Source of the DNA: Verticillium longisporum
Taxonomy: Eukaryota > Ascomycota > Sordariomycetes > Glomerellales > Plectosphaerellaceae
Length of the DNA stretch: 64,000 nucleotides
Direction of reading: 5' to 3'
NCBI GenBank assembly: GCA_019188255.1
Contig: JAETXT010000002.1
Location: 1,240,001 to 1,304,000, forward strand
Below the pieces are notes generated by a model. That model did not search any database, was not told the origin of the DNA, and saw nothing but the letters and a program-made list of their open reading frames with translations. Of the stretch, positions 29,044 to 40,706 are shown piece by piece; position 1 is the first letter of the stretch; every line of letters begins with the position of its first letter. The translations under genes were made by a program, and so were the position numbers.

Positions 29044-32000
29044 ATGAGCGCAGGTACCACTACTTCGGCAAGCACACATGTCGAACCAGGCGCCGGACTC
29101 TCGAACCTCGACACACGGAGGATAGCAAGTTCTTCGGTTGTTCCAGCCAGAATGCAGTACCGCAGCTGTCCCGTATCAGTGTCCGTTGATCCTGTGTTCC
29201 TGGTCATCTCCGAGTTTATATCAATCACGTCGGCCATTCAGAAACATGCGAGGTCGCCACACTCTTCGGTCTCTGCCATCCTGGGAGGAAGTCCGAATCC
29301 AGTCCCAGTTGGGCCACCGAGTCCAGCTCTTCAAACTGGCACGAAGACCGTAGTCACAACACTGGGCGGCGACAGCTCGAACGATGGAGGCCTTGCCAAC
29401 CGCTGGGGGCTTCGGGGGAAGAAGGGCAAGAGCATGCAGGATAACCCCCTCATGGCAGGATTTGGCAGGCTACGCCATGAACTTGCCGCCGCACGAGGTA
29501 TGCTGTCTTTAGGATCCCCTGTCAATCAAGACATGGCTAACGAATTGCCAGATATAAACACCTTCGACGCCGTGTCACTCCTGAGTCCATTCCTCCAGAT
29601 CGTACAGACCAAGGGCACTGCCGCCCCGATAACTATTCTGACTCTTGGAGCACTTCGCAAGTTCTTGGCTTACGGCTTCATTGGCCCAACGTCCCCCGGT
29701 TCCCTCTAGCTATGCAATCACTCTCGGCTGCAGTCACCCGCTGCCAGTTTGACACAAGTGACGCTGGGCAAGTTGAGGTCGTTCTCTTGATGATTTTGCA
29801 TCTCATGGAAGACATGATGTCGGGGCCTGGAGGAGACATTCTGAGCGATGAGAGTGTGTGTGACATGATGGGCCGAGGGCTCGCCATATGCTCTCAGCCA
29901 CGGTTCTCCCCAGTCCTCCGACGGACTGCAGAGAGTGCTATGGTACACATGTGCCAGATTATTTTCGAGGACGTGAAACACTTGGAACTTGAGGCAGGCG
30001 TTGATCCTGATGCTCTCGACCGTCAGACCGACGGGGACATGGATAATGTTACAATGGATCCTGCCCCCGCGGGTATCAACGGCGATTCTCTGTCAGTGGC
30101 TCAGGTTGACAATACACGCCCCTCGACCAGCTCAGAAGTTACGGATGCAAAGGAGAGCCTCGAAGCCAATGATGCCTCCGAAGACGGCGAGCTGAATCCC
30201 GAAGAGCCAAACGATGTCGAATCTCTCGACTTGAGACCGTATTCGCTCCCTTCTGTTAGGGAACTCTTCCGGGTTCTCGTCAACTTCTTGGATCCAACCG
30301 ACCGCCAGCATACCGATACCATGCGGGTCATGGCTCTACGAATCATTCATGTGGCACTGGAAGTATCTGGGCCTTCCATCGCGAGGCATCCTGCCCTCGC
30401 TACCATCGCTGAAGATCGTCTGTGCTGCTACTTGTTTCAGCTCGTACGGTCTGATAACATGGCCATTCTCCAAGAGTCCTTGATTGTGGCGGGCACGCTT
30501 CTTGCGACTTGCAGGGGTGTACTCAAGCTTCAACAGGAACTATTCTTATCATATCTTGTAGCGTGTCTACACCCCTCCGTGGAAATACCGCGAGAACCAG
30601 GCATTGACCCTTCTCTCTACGCCGGCATTCCGCAGGCTCCCAAGCTCGTCAAACCCCCTCCATCGCAGGCAAATAGCGGACGCTCGACTCCCGTTCCTGT
30701 CAAAGACCGTCAGAAACTGGGCCTTGAAGGCGGCTCTCGCAAGCCAGATGCACGTCAAGCAATGGTAGAAAGCATCGGAGTACTATCAAGGATGCCAAAT
30801 TTCATGACGGAGCTCTTTGTTAACTATGATTGTGATCCCGATCGTGCGGACCTTTGCGAAGATCTAGTCGGGCTTCTTTCTAGAAACGCATTGCCCGATT
30901 CGGCAACATGGAGCACTACCAGTGTGCCTCCGTTATGTCTTGATGCTCTGCTCCGTTATGTTCAATACATTGCAGAGCGTCTCGAACTACAGCCTACCTC
31001 CGAGGATCTTCCTTCAGCGGACCATTTGCGAGAACAGCGGCGTCGCAAGAAGATCATCATCAAGGGCACCACTAAGTTCAACGAGACTCCAAAAGGCGGG
31101 TTAGCCTACCTGCAAGCCCAAGGCATCATTGACGACGCTCAGAATGTGACCTCGGTTGCCAGGTTCCTACACGCGACATCACGAGTCAACAAGAAGGTCC
31201 TTGGCGAGTACCTATCCAAGAAGGGAAATGAGCCAGTTCTGGAAGCGTACTTGGATCTCTTCGATTTCGATGGCAAACGTGTCGACGAAGCTCTGCGAGT
31301 CCTTCTCGAGACCTTTAGGCTTCCTGGTGAAGCCCCGCTCATTGAGCGAATCGTCACAGTCTTTGCCGATAGATACTGCGCCAACGCAACGCCGACCGAG
31401 GTGGCAAACCAGGATGCCGTGTTCGTCTTGACGTACGCCATCATTCTGTTGAATACAGACCAGCACAATCCAACCGTCAAGAAGACATCGAAACGCATGA
31501 CTCTGGAGGACTTTTCGAAGAACCTACGTGGTGTGAACGACGGGGGTAACTTCGCGCCCGAGTATCTTCAAGAAATCTTTAACTCGATCAGAAACAACGA
31601 GATCATTCTGCCCGAGGAACACGACAATAAGCACGCATTTGACTATGCTTGGCGTGAGCTTTTGGCAAAGACGGAGATTGTTGGGCCATTGGTCCTCTGC
31701 GACACCAACATATACGATGCCGACATATTTGCAACAACGTGGCGCCCAATTGTCTCGACTCTGTCCTACGTGTTCATGTCGGCTACCGACGACGCCGTCT
31801 TCGCTAGGATTGTTAATGGCTTTGATGAATGCGCCAGGATCGCAACCAAGTTCGGCAACAGCGAGGCTCTTGACCAGATTGTGTACTCCCTGAGCCACAT
31901 GACAACACTGGCCAGCGAGCTTCCGTTCAGCACCAACCTCAACACAGAGGTTCAAGCTGGGAACAACACGGTCATGGTGAGCGAACTCGCAGTCAAACTG

Positions 32001-34184
32001 GGCAGGGACTTCAGAGCACAGCTCGCTACCTTGGTCCTCTTCAGAGTGGTTACGGGAAGCGAGAGTCACATACACAAGGGCTGGAGACACGTGAGTGGGA
32101 CAGATTGGCCTCACTCTCTACAACACTGACCAACTGACACAATACAGGTCATCCGTATCTGGCTCAACTTGTTTGTCAACTCGTTGATGCCTGCACCGTC
32201 CGTCGCCGATTCTACACTTGCAGTTATTCCTGCCATTCCTCTTCAAACCCCGTCTCAAGTCATTGATCGAGCTTCAAAAACAGCAGAAACGGGGTTCTTC
32301 TCAGCATTTACGTCGTACATCTCTAGCTATGCAGCTGATGACCCCCAGAGCCGTCAGACGAAGAGTTGGAGAGCACCCTTTGCTCTGTCGACTGTGTGAA
32401 CTCGTGTCACATGACGGCTGTTTTTGCCAACATAACGTAAGACACAAGATATGCTTGGCTGTATGTATGACTGACATGTTGCTAGCGAGCTAGGTGCTTC
32501 TGAGCTGGCGCACTTGGTTGATGGCCTGATCAGCTCACTGCCAGAAGAGCAGAATCCTGCAGTCATAACCGTCAAATCGGATCATGTGCCTACTGCGCCT
32601 CAGCTCGAACCAAAACTTGGCACCTTGTCGTATGACCCAGCCATGGTTTTCTCACTGGAGATGATGACAGTACTCGCCCTGCGTGACCAAGAGACTCTGC
32701 AGGTTCTTGGAAAGCAAGTCATGGACACTTTGCAAGCCGTCTTGCGGGATGCCAACCAGTATCACGCAATGATTGTCTCAAGAACGTCCTTCTACCTCCT
32801 CACTCTCCTTCACGCAACCCATGTATGTCACAATCCTAATATCCACAAGGTGGTGTCATCTTAGTCTCTGGTGTATACTCTACTGATGCTTCAAGCTGTA
32901 GACCCTGGACTACGTTAACATCCCAGTCCTACTGCACACCATCTCCAACTTCCCCAAGGACACGCTTGCCAAGTCATCCGTGATGCTCATTCAAGGGCTG
33001 AGACTCTGCGTTGTCGAACCGGGTCCTCTCAGGAACGAGATCATGACTTCGCCTGATTTCTGGTCCATCATGCGAGCCCTGGCCGGAAGATACGATTCGG
33101 CAGCTGTCGTGTTTGATCTTCTCGAACGGGGGTGTACTGGCGTACCTCCTGCGATAATGGCAGATAACTACGAGGCGGCGCTCCTCTTGCTCGGCGACTT
33201 TGCATCTGCAGCTGGACGCGCCGTCCTTGCGGAAAGAAAACAAGAGCAAAGACCCCGCAAGTCCCGTGACTCTGAGCGTGAGCCACCGAGGTAAGTGCAT
33301 CCAAAATGTGATGTGGGCTGTCTCTAACATTAGGGAATAGTGATACTGTAACCAGAGGCATAAGGTCTATCACAACAATGTACAACATGACCAGCCGGAT
33401 TCCTGAGCTCATGAAACAATCTCACCTAGAAAGCAGAGAGGGTAAGCTGCAGACTGTTGCCCTAAGAAAATGGCAGGGTTAACTCGTTCATAGCTTGGTC
33501 GGCGTATTGGCTACCCATCTTCCAAGCTCTGACAGCTCAATGCACCAACCCATGCCGGGACGTTCGACTCCTGGCTTTCACTTCACTACAGCGATCTCTG
33601 TTGTCACCTGACGTGACTTGTAGCGACCACCAGGAGTGGACAGCGATTTTTGGCGAAGTATTATTTCCCTTGATCCATCGTCTCTTGAAGCAGGAGGTAT
33701 TCACCTCCGATCGAGATGGCATGGGTGAGATGAGAGTTCAGTCATCATCGCTGCTTTGCAAGGTCTTCCTGCAGTACCTCGTTCTGCTTTCTACTTGGGA
33801 CGGCATGCTTGACCTGTGGTTGGAGATCATTGATATCATGGATCGCTTAATGAACAGCGGGCAGGGTGACAGTTTGGTAAGCGATCGATGCGAACACGCT
33901 GATGCTGACAGGAATTTTGCTAACATTCTGGACAGGAGGAGGCTGTCCGTGAAAATCTAAAGAATGTTATACTCTTCATGTCAAGCAGTGGCTTCCTTGT
34001 TGCATCGAGTCAGGATGCTTCTAAAGGGACGCTGTGGAATGAGACATGGAATAGGATTGATCGATTTGTTCCCGATCTGAAACGCGATCTAGCTCTAGAC
34101 GAGCCCAGGGCAGATGGCGGGGATGAAGAGGCCGCGGTCGCCGCTTCGACCGCAAAGCAGAACAGTGACCACCCGCAAGTATAG
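29044..34184 (+). CDS. GEA2: GEA1/2 (GBF1-type) Sec7-domain Arf guanine nucleotide exchange factor (frame broken at two sites)
   Basis: Large Golgi protein that loads GTP on Arf1 to start COPI vesicle formation. Eight exons: 29044-29497, 29552-32090, 32148-32436, 32486-32822, 32902-33290, 33341-33441, 33494-33876 and 33936-34184 (introns 49-79 bp). The N-terminal block around ISITSAIQKHARSPHSSVSA is followed by the DCB/HUS region, the Sec7 domain (about residues 660-860; LAYLQAQGIIDD, FRLPGEAPLIERIV with the catalytic Glu, LLNTDQHNP) and C-terminal HDS repeats. Two one-base breaks sit at C5 runs: 29693-29697 (TSP to RFPLAMQS) and 32341-32345 (ADDP to EPSDEELE). Adding one C at each makes the total length a multiple of three (1580 residues). 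The start could also be the Met at 29152. Confidence 0.92.
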
Positions 34185-34782
34185 CTAGGAATGAATGCAT
34201 GCATGCAATGAGCGGGTTAAAGTAAATTCGGCGTTTAGGCATGTTGGAGACTCAAATACACAGCATTGCTCGATATCAACCTTCCTGCTCGTGAGCAGTC
34301 CCATGCATACATACAATTCACGGTCCGGGGAAACTATTTATACCCAGCCCTTTGTAATGATATGGCTCACGACTAAGTCACTGATATGTGTGCCCAGTCT
34401 CTTCCTGGTTCCGTGTAGAACCAGACTTGCCTTGCCATGGCTTAGAGGAAGAAATGCTTTAAAGGGACTGTCAGATACAGGTAGAATTAGTTTACACCAA
34501 CAACGTGAACTCGTTAGAAGCACAGCGACCAGGACTCTGCGTGTTCCTATGTATTCATCATAGGTAGGAAGAGATAATGGCTGGATAGCCTGATACACTG
34601 GTTGATACATTTATGCGATGCATATAAATGAGCTTGGTAAGGTATTTTAACCCACTTAACTAGCTAGCGATGCGTCATGTCTCAATGAATCTTTCCCGCT
34701 CTGCATTCCACAGGACGATCCTGCACTTACCACAAACCACTACTGCCGACGTTAGAGCTGGACATCAGACTCTCTTTCAAAA
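34185..34782. other. Intergenic region between GEA and the U1A/U2B'' gene
   Basis: About 600 bp holding the GEA 3' end and the promoter of the next plus-strand gene. No recognisable open frame, RNA gene or repeat, apart from a short TGCATGCATGCA-like run at about 34196-34207. Confidence 0.5.
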
Positions 34783-35638
34783 ATGGCATCCGGCCCTTCA
34801 ATTGCCACGTACGTGTCATTGCACTCCGACACGTCTGGCATTGGGCTCGCTGGCTGACCTGTGCTTCAGGGTGTACGTTCGCAATCTCGATGAACGAGTC
34901 AAGATTGATGTGTTGAAGGAATCGCTCCTGCAGATTTTCTCCGAGTACGGAAATGTACTCGAGATCATTGCCAAAACCAACCTGAAGTCAAAGGGCCAGG
35001 CGTTCATCGTGTTCGACGACGCGGATTCAGCACAGAATGCCATTGACGAAGTCCAGGGCTTCGAGCTGTTCGACAAGCCAATGCAAGTTGCGTTGGCTAA
35101 GACTAGGAGCGATGCGACAGTGAAAACGCAAGGTAGCGAGGAAGATTTTGAAGCGCATAGACGTCGCAGACTGGCAGAGAAAGGTGAGCTCCAAACATAC
35201 CGCACCAGTATATGTTGCCTGCTGATGGATGTTGTAGATAAAAAACGAGCCCTCGAGGCTGCCGAAGAACAGAAGCGCATGCAGCGCTCTGGTGCTGGCG
35301 CTGCAACTGACGCCGCAGGTCGACCAGCCAAGGCGGCGAGGGGTGCAGGCCTCAAGTCGAGCAACCCAGCAGCGTCTTCTGTTGTGCCCGACGAGTATTT
35401 GCCACCAAACAAGATCTTGTTCATCCAGAATCTCCCGGAGGACTTCGATATTGAAGCATTGACAGACATATTTGGTCGTTTTGACGGCTTCCGCGAAGTG
35501 AGACTGGTCCCTGGGAGACGGGGCATTGCGTTTGTTGAATATGATGGCGAGCAAGGGGCTATCACAGCCAAGGAAAACACAGCCGGCATGGTGCTTGGGG
35601 AATCCAGCACCATCAAGGTCACCTACCAGCGACAGTAG
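34783..35638 (+). CDS. U1A/U2B''-type spliceosomal snRNP protein (two RRMs)
   Basis: snRNA-loop-binding protein of the U1A/SNF/U2B'' family (Msl1-like in yeast). Three exons: 34783-34808 (only 26 nt, MASGPSIAT), 34870-35183 and 35238-35638, introns 61 and 54 bp, 246 residues. RRM1 has VYVRNLDERVK and KGQAFIVFDD, with the family-specific LKESLLQIFSEYGNVLEI. A Lys/Glu/Ala-rich helical linker follows (EAHRRRRLAEK...KKRALEAAEEQKR). RRM2 has ILFIQNLPED, REVRLVPGRRGIAFVEY and the typical C-terminal IKVTYQRQ. Whether it acts on U1, U2 or both cannot be told from sequence. Convergent with VMA8, stops 210 bp apart. Confidence 0.92.
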
Positions 35639-35848
35639 AACCAACCCCGAAATTTGCATCACTACTCACGATCGAATGGCAATGGTTCTTACAGTGCTTT
35701 GATCCTAGGTATCGAGACAAGTGTTGGGCCAGTCGGACCTGCTATCGCTCATTTCTTTCCGCGTCCATGTCCTGCTGGCCTGGGTGGTCCTTATACCTCA
35801 TCGAATTAGTCCCGCACCAGCATGCTCCTCATGGCACGTCTCCGTATC

Positions 35849-36982
35849 CTAAAAAATGACGTCGTTATCCTCCTCGGCGGCTAGCAAGTCAGTAGGGCCG
35901 TCGTCCACCTTGTCATTCTGTCCAGTTTTGCTTAGAGCAGCTTCTCTCTTCGCCTTCATTTCCGCATCATCCGCCGCCGGATCTCTTTGTTTCTTTCCTG
36001 CTACCTTTTTCCGGCGGTAGAACTCTTCTCTGTCCAGTTCATCGAGCTCGGAATTGATGTCTGCGATTCGGTCAGCTAAAAAAAAACAGGAGGGGATCAT
36101 CGGCACACCAACATTTGATCGTGTTTTCGGTGCGTGGGATGATAACATGTTCACTGCCAATGGTCAGCAACTCGACGTCAGTGAAACGTACATACAGGGA
36201 GTCTTACATTGCATTTACTATTCTCCAGTTAGTTGGGTATAATATTGCACGAGTGGGAGAACACATACCTCGGCGGTTGACAACCTTGATCACCTCATCG
36301 AGGATCACGAAAGCAGTTTGCAGGCTGGCTAGCTCGACAAGGGCTTCCACAGCACGAGCGTAGGTTTCGCGGCAACGCTGAACTTGTTGGCCGCCCTTGC
36401 CGAAGCCAGTGGGTCCAAAGTCGTTGAACCGTTCAGTGACGTAACTTTCGAAGGTCGGTAGAAGCACTCCAGAAACGTTCTCCTGCTTGGTGCGAACACG
36501 AAAGCGCGCTGACCTCGCAGACTCCTGGATCTGGTAACCAATATCGCCCCCGACGGCGTATGTGACTTCTGCCAACGAGAAAGACGCAATCTGCATTACG
36601 CGACCCATCTTACGTTTGGCTTCGTCAATTCGTCTTGTGATCTCTAGTGTTGTCGCGATGATATCAGCAATCGGATTAGGGAAAATGGCAGACTTGGTAA
36701 ACTAACCCCGAAAACGCCTAGGATAGTCACAAGTTAGTAGAATACTTGATTGAGTAGCGGAAATGCATACGTACTTCGTGAGTGCCTCGCTCTTCCGCTT
36801 CAGCAAGCTGTGACCCGTCTCTGCGCCCTTCAGCTTCGCCTTCATCAGACCCAGCGACTGCCGGGTTGGGAACACGGCCTCTCGATCCTGTCATGGTGGA
36901 CAAAGATATATCAGCAAGAGTGTCACTGCTGACATCAGTTCCAACAACAGCAGCATGGTATACATACGGCGGCGCCCGACAT
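35849..36982 (-). CDS. VMA8: VMA8, V-type proton ATPase subunit D, with two micro-exons
   Basis: Central rotor-stalk subunit of the vacuolar H+-ATPase. Seven exons on the minus strand: 36982-36968 (15 nt), 36887-36775, 36717-36707 (11 nt), 36643-36269, 36217-36208 (10 nt), 36153-36113 (41 nt) and 36060-35849; introns 51-80 bp. Every junction keeps frame, giving 258 residues. The spliced protein reads MSGAADREAVFPTRQSLGLM, ALTKRFREITRRIDEAKRKM, MQIASFSLAEVTYAVGGDIG, KGGQQVQRCRETYARAVEAL, VVNRRVNAIEHVIIPRTENT and INSELDELDREEFYRRKK, the near-invariant subunit D sequence. The 11-nt exon supplies RFR (plus split codons) and the 10-nt exon supplies NA. The tail is acidic. Divergent from SYF1. Confidence 0.96.
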
Positions 36983-37574
36983 GATGGCAGGTTTGGTATA
37001 GGATACTGGAGAGCTGGATGGTGGCGGAGTAATGGCACAGCTCAAAACACACAGGGTCCAAGCCTTGGGTCAATCTGGAAGCTGCAGTGCACAAGATCAG
37101 GGCCAGAGAAGGTTCGAACGGGTGTCGGGCAACAGCAGTGTCGAGGTCCTAGTACAGGATGACGATACCCTGTTACATAACTACCGTCGACATCAGACCT
37201 AGCTCGATGGCCATCTCAATCAGAGCTGAGATACCGTTCAACCGGGTTAGTGGCTGACTATCGAAGTGCTAATGGTGTGCCATAAGCATATTATATAAGT
37301 AAGCGGTATTGAGGTCCCACTTTAACATTTCCTGGTTTGTTGCCCGACACAGCACGTCCCTGGGACGATCGCCGACCGCGAATGCGCCTTCGGTTGATTA
37401 GACTAGTTGAGCTCTTCTTACAAAAGCAACTCCAAATTACGACGTCGAATTACGCCTTGTCGACCACGAGCGACTCCGGCATTCAATCCGCGGCTTCCCA
37501 GCAGTTAGACCGAACTGCGCTTTTCCAGCCAACCTAGGGCGACCAATGGCTTCGTAGCCGTCACTTCTGTCAAC
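36983..37574. other. Divergent promoter region, VMA8 / SYF1
   Basis: 592 bp between the two divergent start codons. Small open frames on the plus strand here have no recognisable content and are treated as leader or promoter. Confidence 0.5.
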
Positions 37575-40152
37575 ATGCCGGCGCTCACGGTCATCAACGG
37601 CGGTCGAGTACGCTCTGACATGAACCTTGTGGTAAGTCTCTCACCTAGGCACTGTCTGTTTGCTAGCTGACAGACAAACTACTCCAGGCAGATGAGGACT
37701 CAGTTTACGAACAAGACATACTCCGAAACGGTGGGAGCACTAAGCCATGGCTGGCATACATCCAATTCAAGCTGCAACATGGCACGATTCATGAACAAGC
37801 CTTCGTCTTTGAAAGAGCCTGCCTGCAGCTCCCGAGGTCCTATAAGTTATGGAAGATGGTGAGCCTACATGATATTATAGAAGTCAACATCCTGCTTACC
37901 CAAGAGCACAGTATCTCGAGTTCCGCGTCAAGCACGTCAGTCGTTTGAATGCCGCTATTTTCGCTGCCGAATATCGCAAGGTTAACGCCCTTTTCGAACG
38001 CTCTTTGATCTTACTCAACAAGATGCCTCGTGTATGGGAGCTCTATCTTAAGTTTCTGCTTCGACAACCCTTGGTGTCAAACACTCGACGTGCCTTCGAC
38101 CTTGCATTACGCGCGCTACCTGTCACCCAACACTCGCGCATCTGGAGAATTTACAGGCCTTTTGCCGACTCGCTCTCAGGCATCAGCGCAGTAAAGATAT
38201 GGCGGCGGTACATACAGATCCATCCTGAAGATACTGAAGACTTCATCGAACTATTGATTCAGGTTGGCCTGTACACCGAAGCCGTCAAGAAATATATCGA
38301 CGTCTTGAACAACACTCGCTTCATCAGCAAGCATGGCAAAGGCCATTTCGAACTTTGGAGTGAAATGGTGGACCTAATCGTTGACCATGCTACTGAGATA
38401 CTTACGGGTCATGAAACCGGTATCGATGTTGAGCGCATCATCAGAAGCGGCATCACACGATACGCTGATCAACGGGGCAAGCTATGGTGTGGTTTGGCCA
38501 CGTATTGGATCAGACGCGGAAGCTTCGAGCGCACAAGGGACGTATTTGAAGAAGGTATCGTAACAGTGATGACTGTTCGGGATTTCACCTTAATCTTCGA
38601 CTCATACACCGAATTCGAAGAGTCGGTTATCGGGGCGTTGATGGGAGTTGCCTCCAATCGAGCTGCGAAAGGCGTTGTGGATGAGGATGCGGACTTTGAA
38701 CTTGATATTCGGATGTTGAGATTTGAACAGCTCATGGACCGCAGGCCGTTTCTACTGAACGACGTACTTCTACGCCAAAATCCGAACAATGTCCTCGAGT
38801 GGGAGAAGCGAATCGCACTTTGGGGTGATAACAAGCAGGAAGTTGTCCAGACATACACCGCCGCTATTGCTGCCATACAACCGAAAAAGGCAGTTGGCCC
38901 GTTTCATCAACTCTGGGCTGGCTACGCCAAATTCTATGAGCGCGGCGGCGACATGCGCAACGCCCGCATTATCGCAGAGAAGGCGGTCAAGGTGCCTTTC
39001 CGATCTGTCGCGGAGCTTGCCGATATGTGGATTGAATGGGCTGAGATGGATCTGCGGAATTCCAACTGTGATGACGCAGCACGCATCATGTCGAAAGCTG
39101 TTCAGGCGCCTAAGCGGTGGACTGGCGATTACTTTGACGATACGCTGTCACCTCAACAGCGAGTACACAAGAGCTAGAAGCTGTGGAGCTTCTATGTCGA
39201 TCTTGTTGAAAGCGTTGGCTCGTTGGACGACACAAAGAAGGTTTACGAAAGAATCTTTGAGTTGCGCATAGCAACTCCCCAAACTGTCGTTAATTACGCA
39301 AACCTCTTGGAGGAGCACGAATACTACGAAGAATCGTTCAAGATCTATGAACGCGGGCTGGACCTCTTCAGCTACCCGGTCGCTTTCGAGCTCTGGAATA
39401 TGTATCTAACCAAGGCTGTCGACCGTAAGATTGGCATTGAGCGTCTTCGTGACCTCTTCGAACAAGCCGTTGAGGATTGTCCACCGAAGTTTGCCAAGAC
39501 GATATATCTCATGTACGGCAACTTGGAGGAGGAGCGGGGTCTCGCAAGACATGCCATGCGCATATACGAACGAGCCACACGGGCTGTTGCCGATGAAGAC
39601 CGCGCCGGAATGTTCAACTTCTACATTACCAAATCGGCCTCCAATTTCGGGTTGCCGTCAACTCGTCCTATTTACGAAAGGGCCATATCATCGTTGCCAG
39701 ACACGGAAGCACGAGATATGTGCATGAAATTTGCCGATATGGAAAAGCGACTCGGAGAAATTGATCGAGCAAGGGCAATTTATGGTCACGCATCGCAATT
39801 CTGCGACCCTCGCACAAGCCCAGAATTCTGGACCAAGTGGGAGTCGTTTGAAGTCCAGCATGGCAACGAGGACACGTTCAAGGAGATGCTTCGTATCAAG
39901 AGGAGCGTGCAGGCTCAGTTCAACACAGACGTCAGCTTCATTGCGTCACAGGCCCTAGCTCGCAGCCAGCGAAGACCGGAGGACGCTGCAGACGCAGATG
40001 CGGCCGATGCAATGGCTGCATTGGAACGCCAGGCGAGGGCGCCTGCGGGCTTTGTAGCTGCGACCGATGGTCCTACGGTTTCTGGAACTGATGACGATGA
40101 CACGGCAGCAGCCAACCCCGACGCCATCGATATTGATGATGCGGACGAGTGA
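37575..40152 (+). CDS. SYF1: SYF1, NineTeen-complex splicing factor (HAT repeats), with an in-frame TAG
   Basis: HAT-repeat scaffold of the Prp19-associated complex (XAB2 in animals), needed for pre-mRNA splicing. Exons 37575-37631, 37688-37858 and 37912-40152 (introns 56 and 53 bp) share one frame of 822 sense codons plus stop if the internal TAG is counted as one codon. Typical blocks: YEQDILRNGGSTKPWLAYIQ, LPRSYKLWKMYLEFRVKH, ALFERSLILLNKMPRVWELY, RIFELRIATPQTVVNYANLL, EEERGLARHAMRIYERATRA. The tail is acidic. At 39175-39177 the frame contains TAG between QQRVHKS and KLWSFYVDLVESVG. From memory, filamentous Syf1 has Trp here (HKSWKLWSF). No indel or intron accounts for it and coding quality is unchanged on both sides. 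Without readthrough or correction, half of the protein is lost. Confidence 0.92.
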
Positions 40153-40354
40153 TAGCAACTCGCAATTCGGCATTAATTACTAGACAAAATACAAGGCAGC
40201 GTTGTTACAGCGTGGTAATGCTCACTGCAGATAACGGGTTGCCGAAACGAGACAAGAAATGATACTGGGGGGTCGTGTACACATATCAACAACAATCATT
40301 GCGGAATTCGCAGCTGCAACCGCCAACCAGTGACCTCAATCAATGGCCAGGGTC

Positions 40355-40706
40355 TCAGTGCTTGGCATCGGCCTTTCCGTAACCTTTCTCTGTGTGTTTC
40401 TCGTGGAAGCCACTGGCATAGTTTCGGTCGACGTGACCATCCCGGGAGCCGGGTGTTGCGTAGATTGAACCCTTGCGTTTCTGGAACCGGCTCGGGGGGA
40501 CCTTCGAGGCATCTGCCCGGCGTGTCAGCAAATAAGTGAATAACAGCAATCCGAGCGGCCGTTGCCGATCATGCCATACCCCATTCGTCGGTGCTTGCAC
40601 GTCTGTCGGACGGCGATGACGACAAGGCTGGGGGGCTACCAGCGCTGGAATCAATGGCACTCTGGTCCATCTGTAGCTTGATGGCCTGGGGAGATGAGCT
40701 TCCCAT
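40355..40706 (-). CDS. Conserved small basic protein (94 aa), unknown function
   Basis: Two exons, 40706-40580 and 40512-40355, with a 67 bp intron give a 94-residue protein. The first half is Ser/Pro/Asp-rich (SSAGSPPALSSSPSDRRAST). The second half is compact and highly structured in sequence: DEWDASKVPPSRFQKRKGSI, YATPGSRDGHVDRN and a His/Lys/Gly-rich end (FHEKHTEKGYGKADAKH). I recall similar small proteins in many filamentous ascomycetes, annotated only as hypothetical, but cannot name a family. No membrane segment or signal peptide. Clean splicing in frame, and the fact that the conserved part spans the junction, support a real gene. Convergent with SYF1. Confidence 0.62.

Noticed and set aside
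34816..35662. Minus-strand frames up to 268 codons over the U1A/U2B'' gene
   Set aside because: They lie opposite a well-supported two-RRM gene, and their composition is the complement of its codons.
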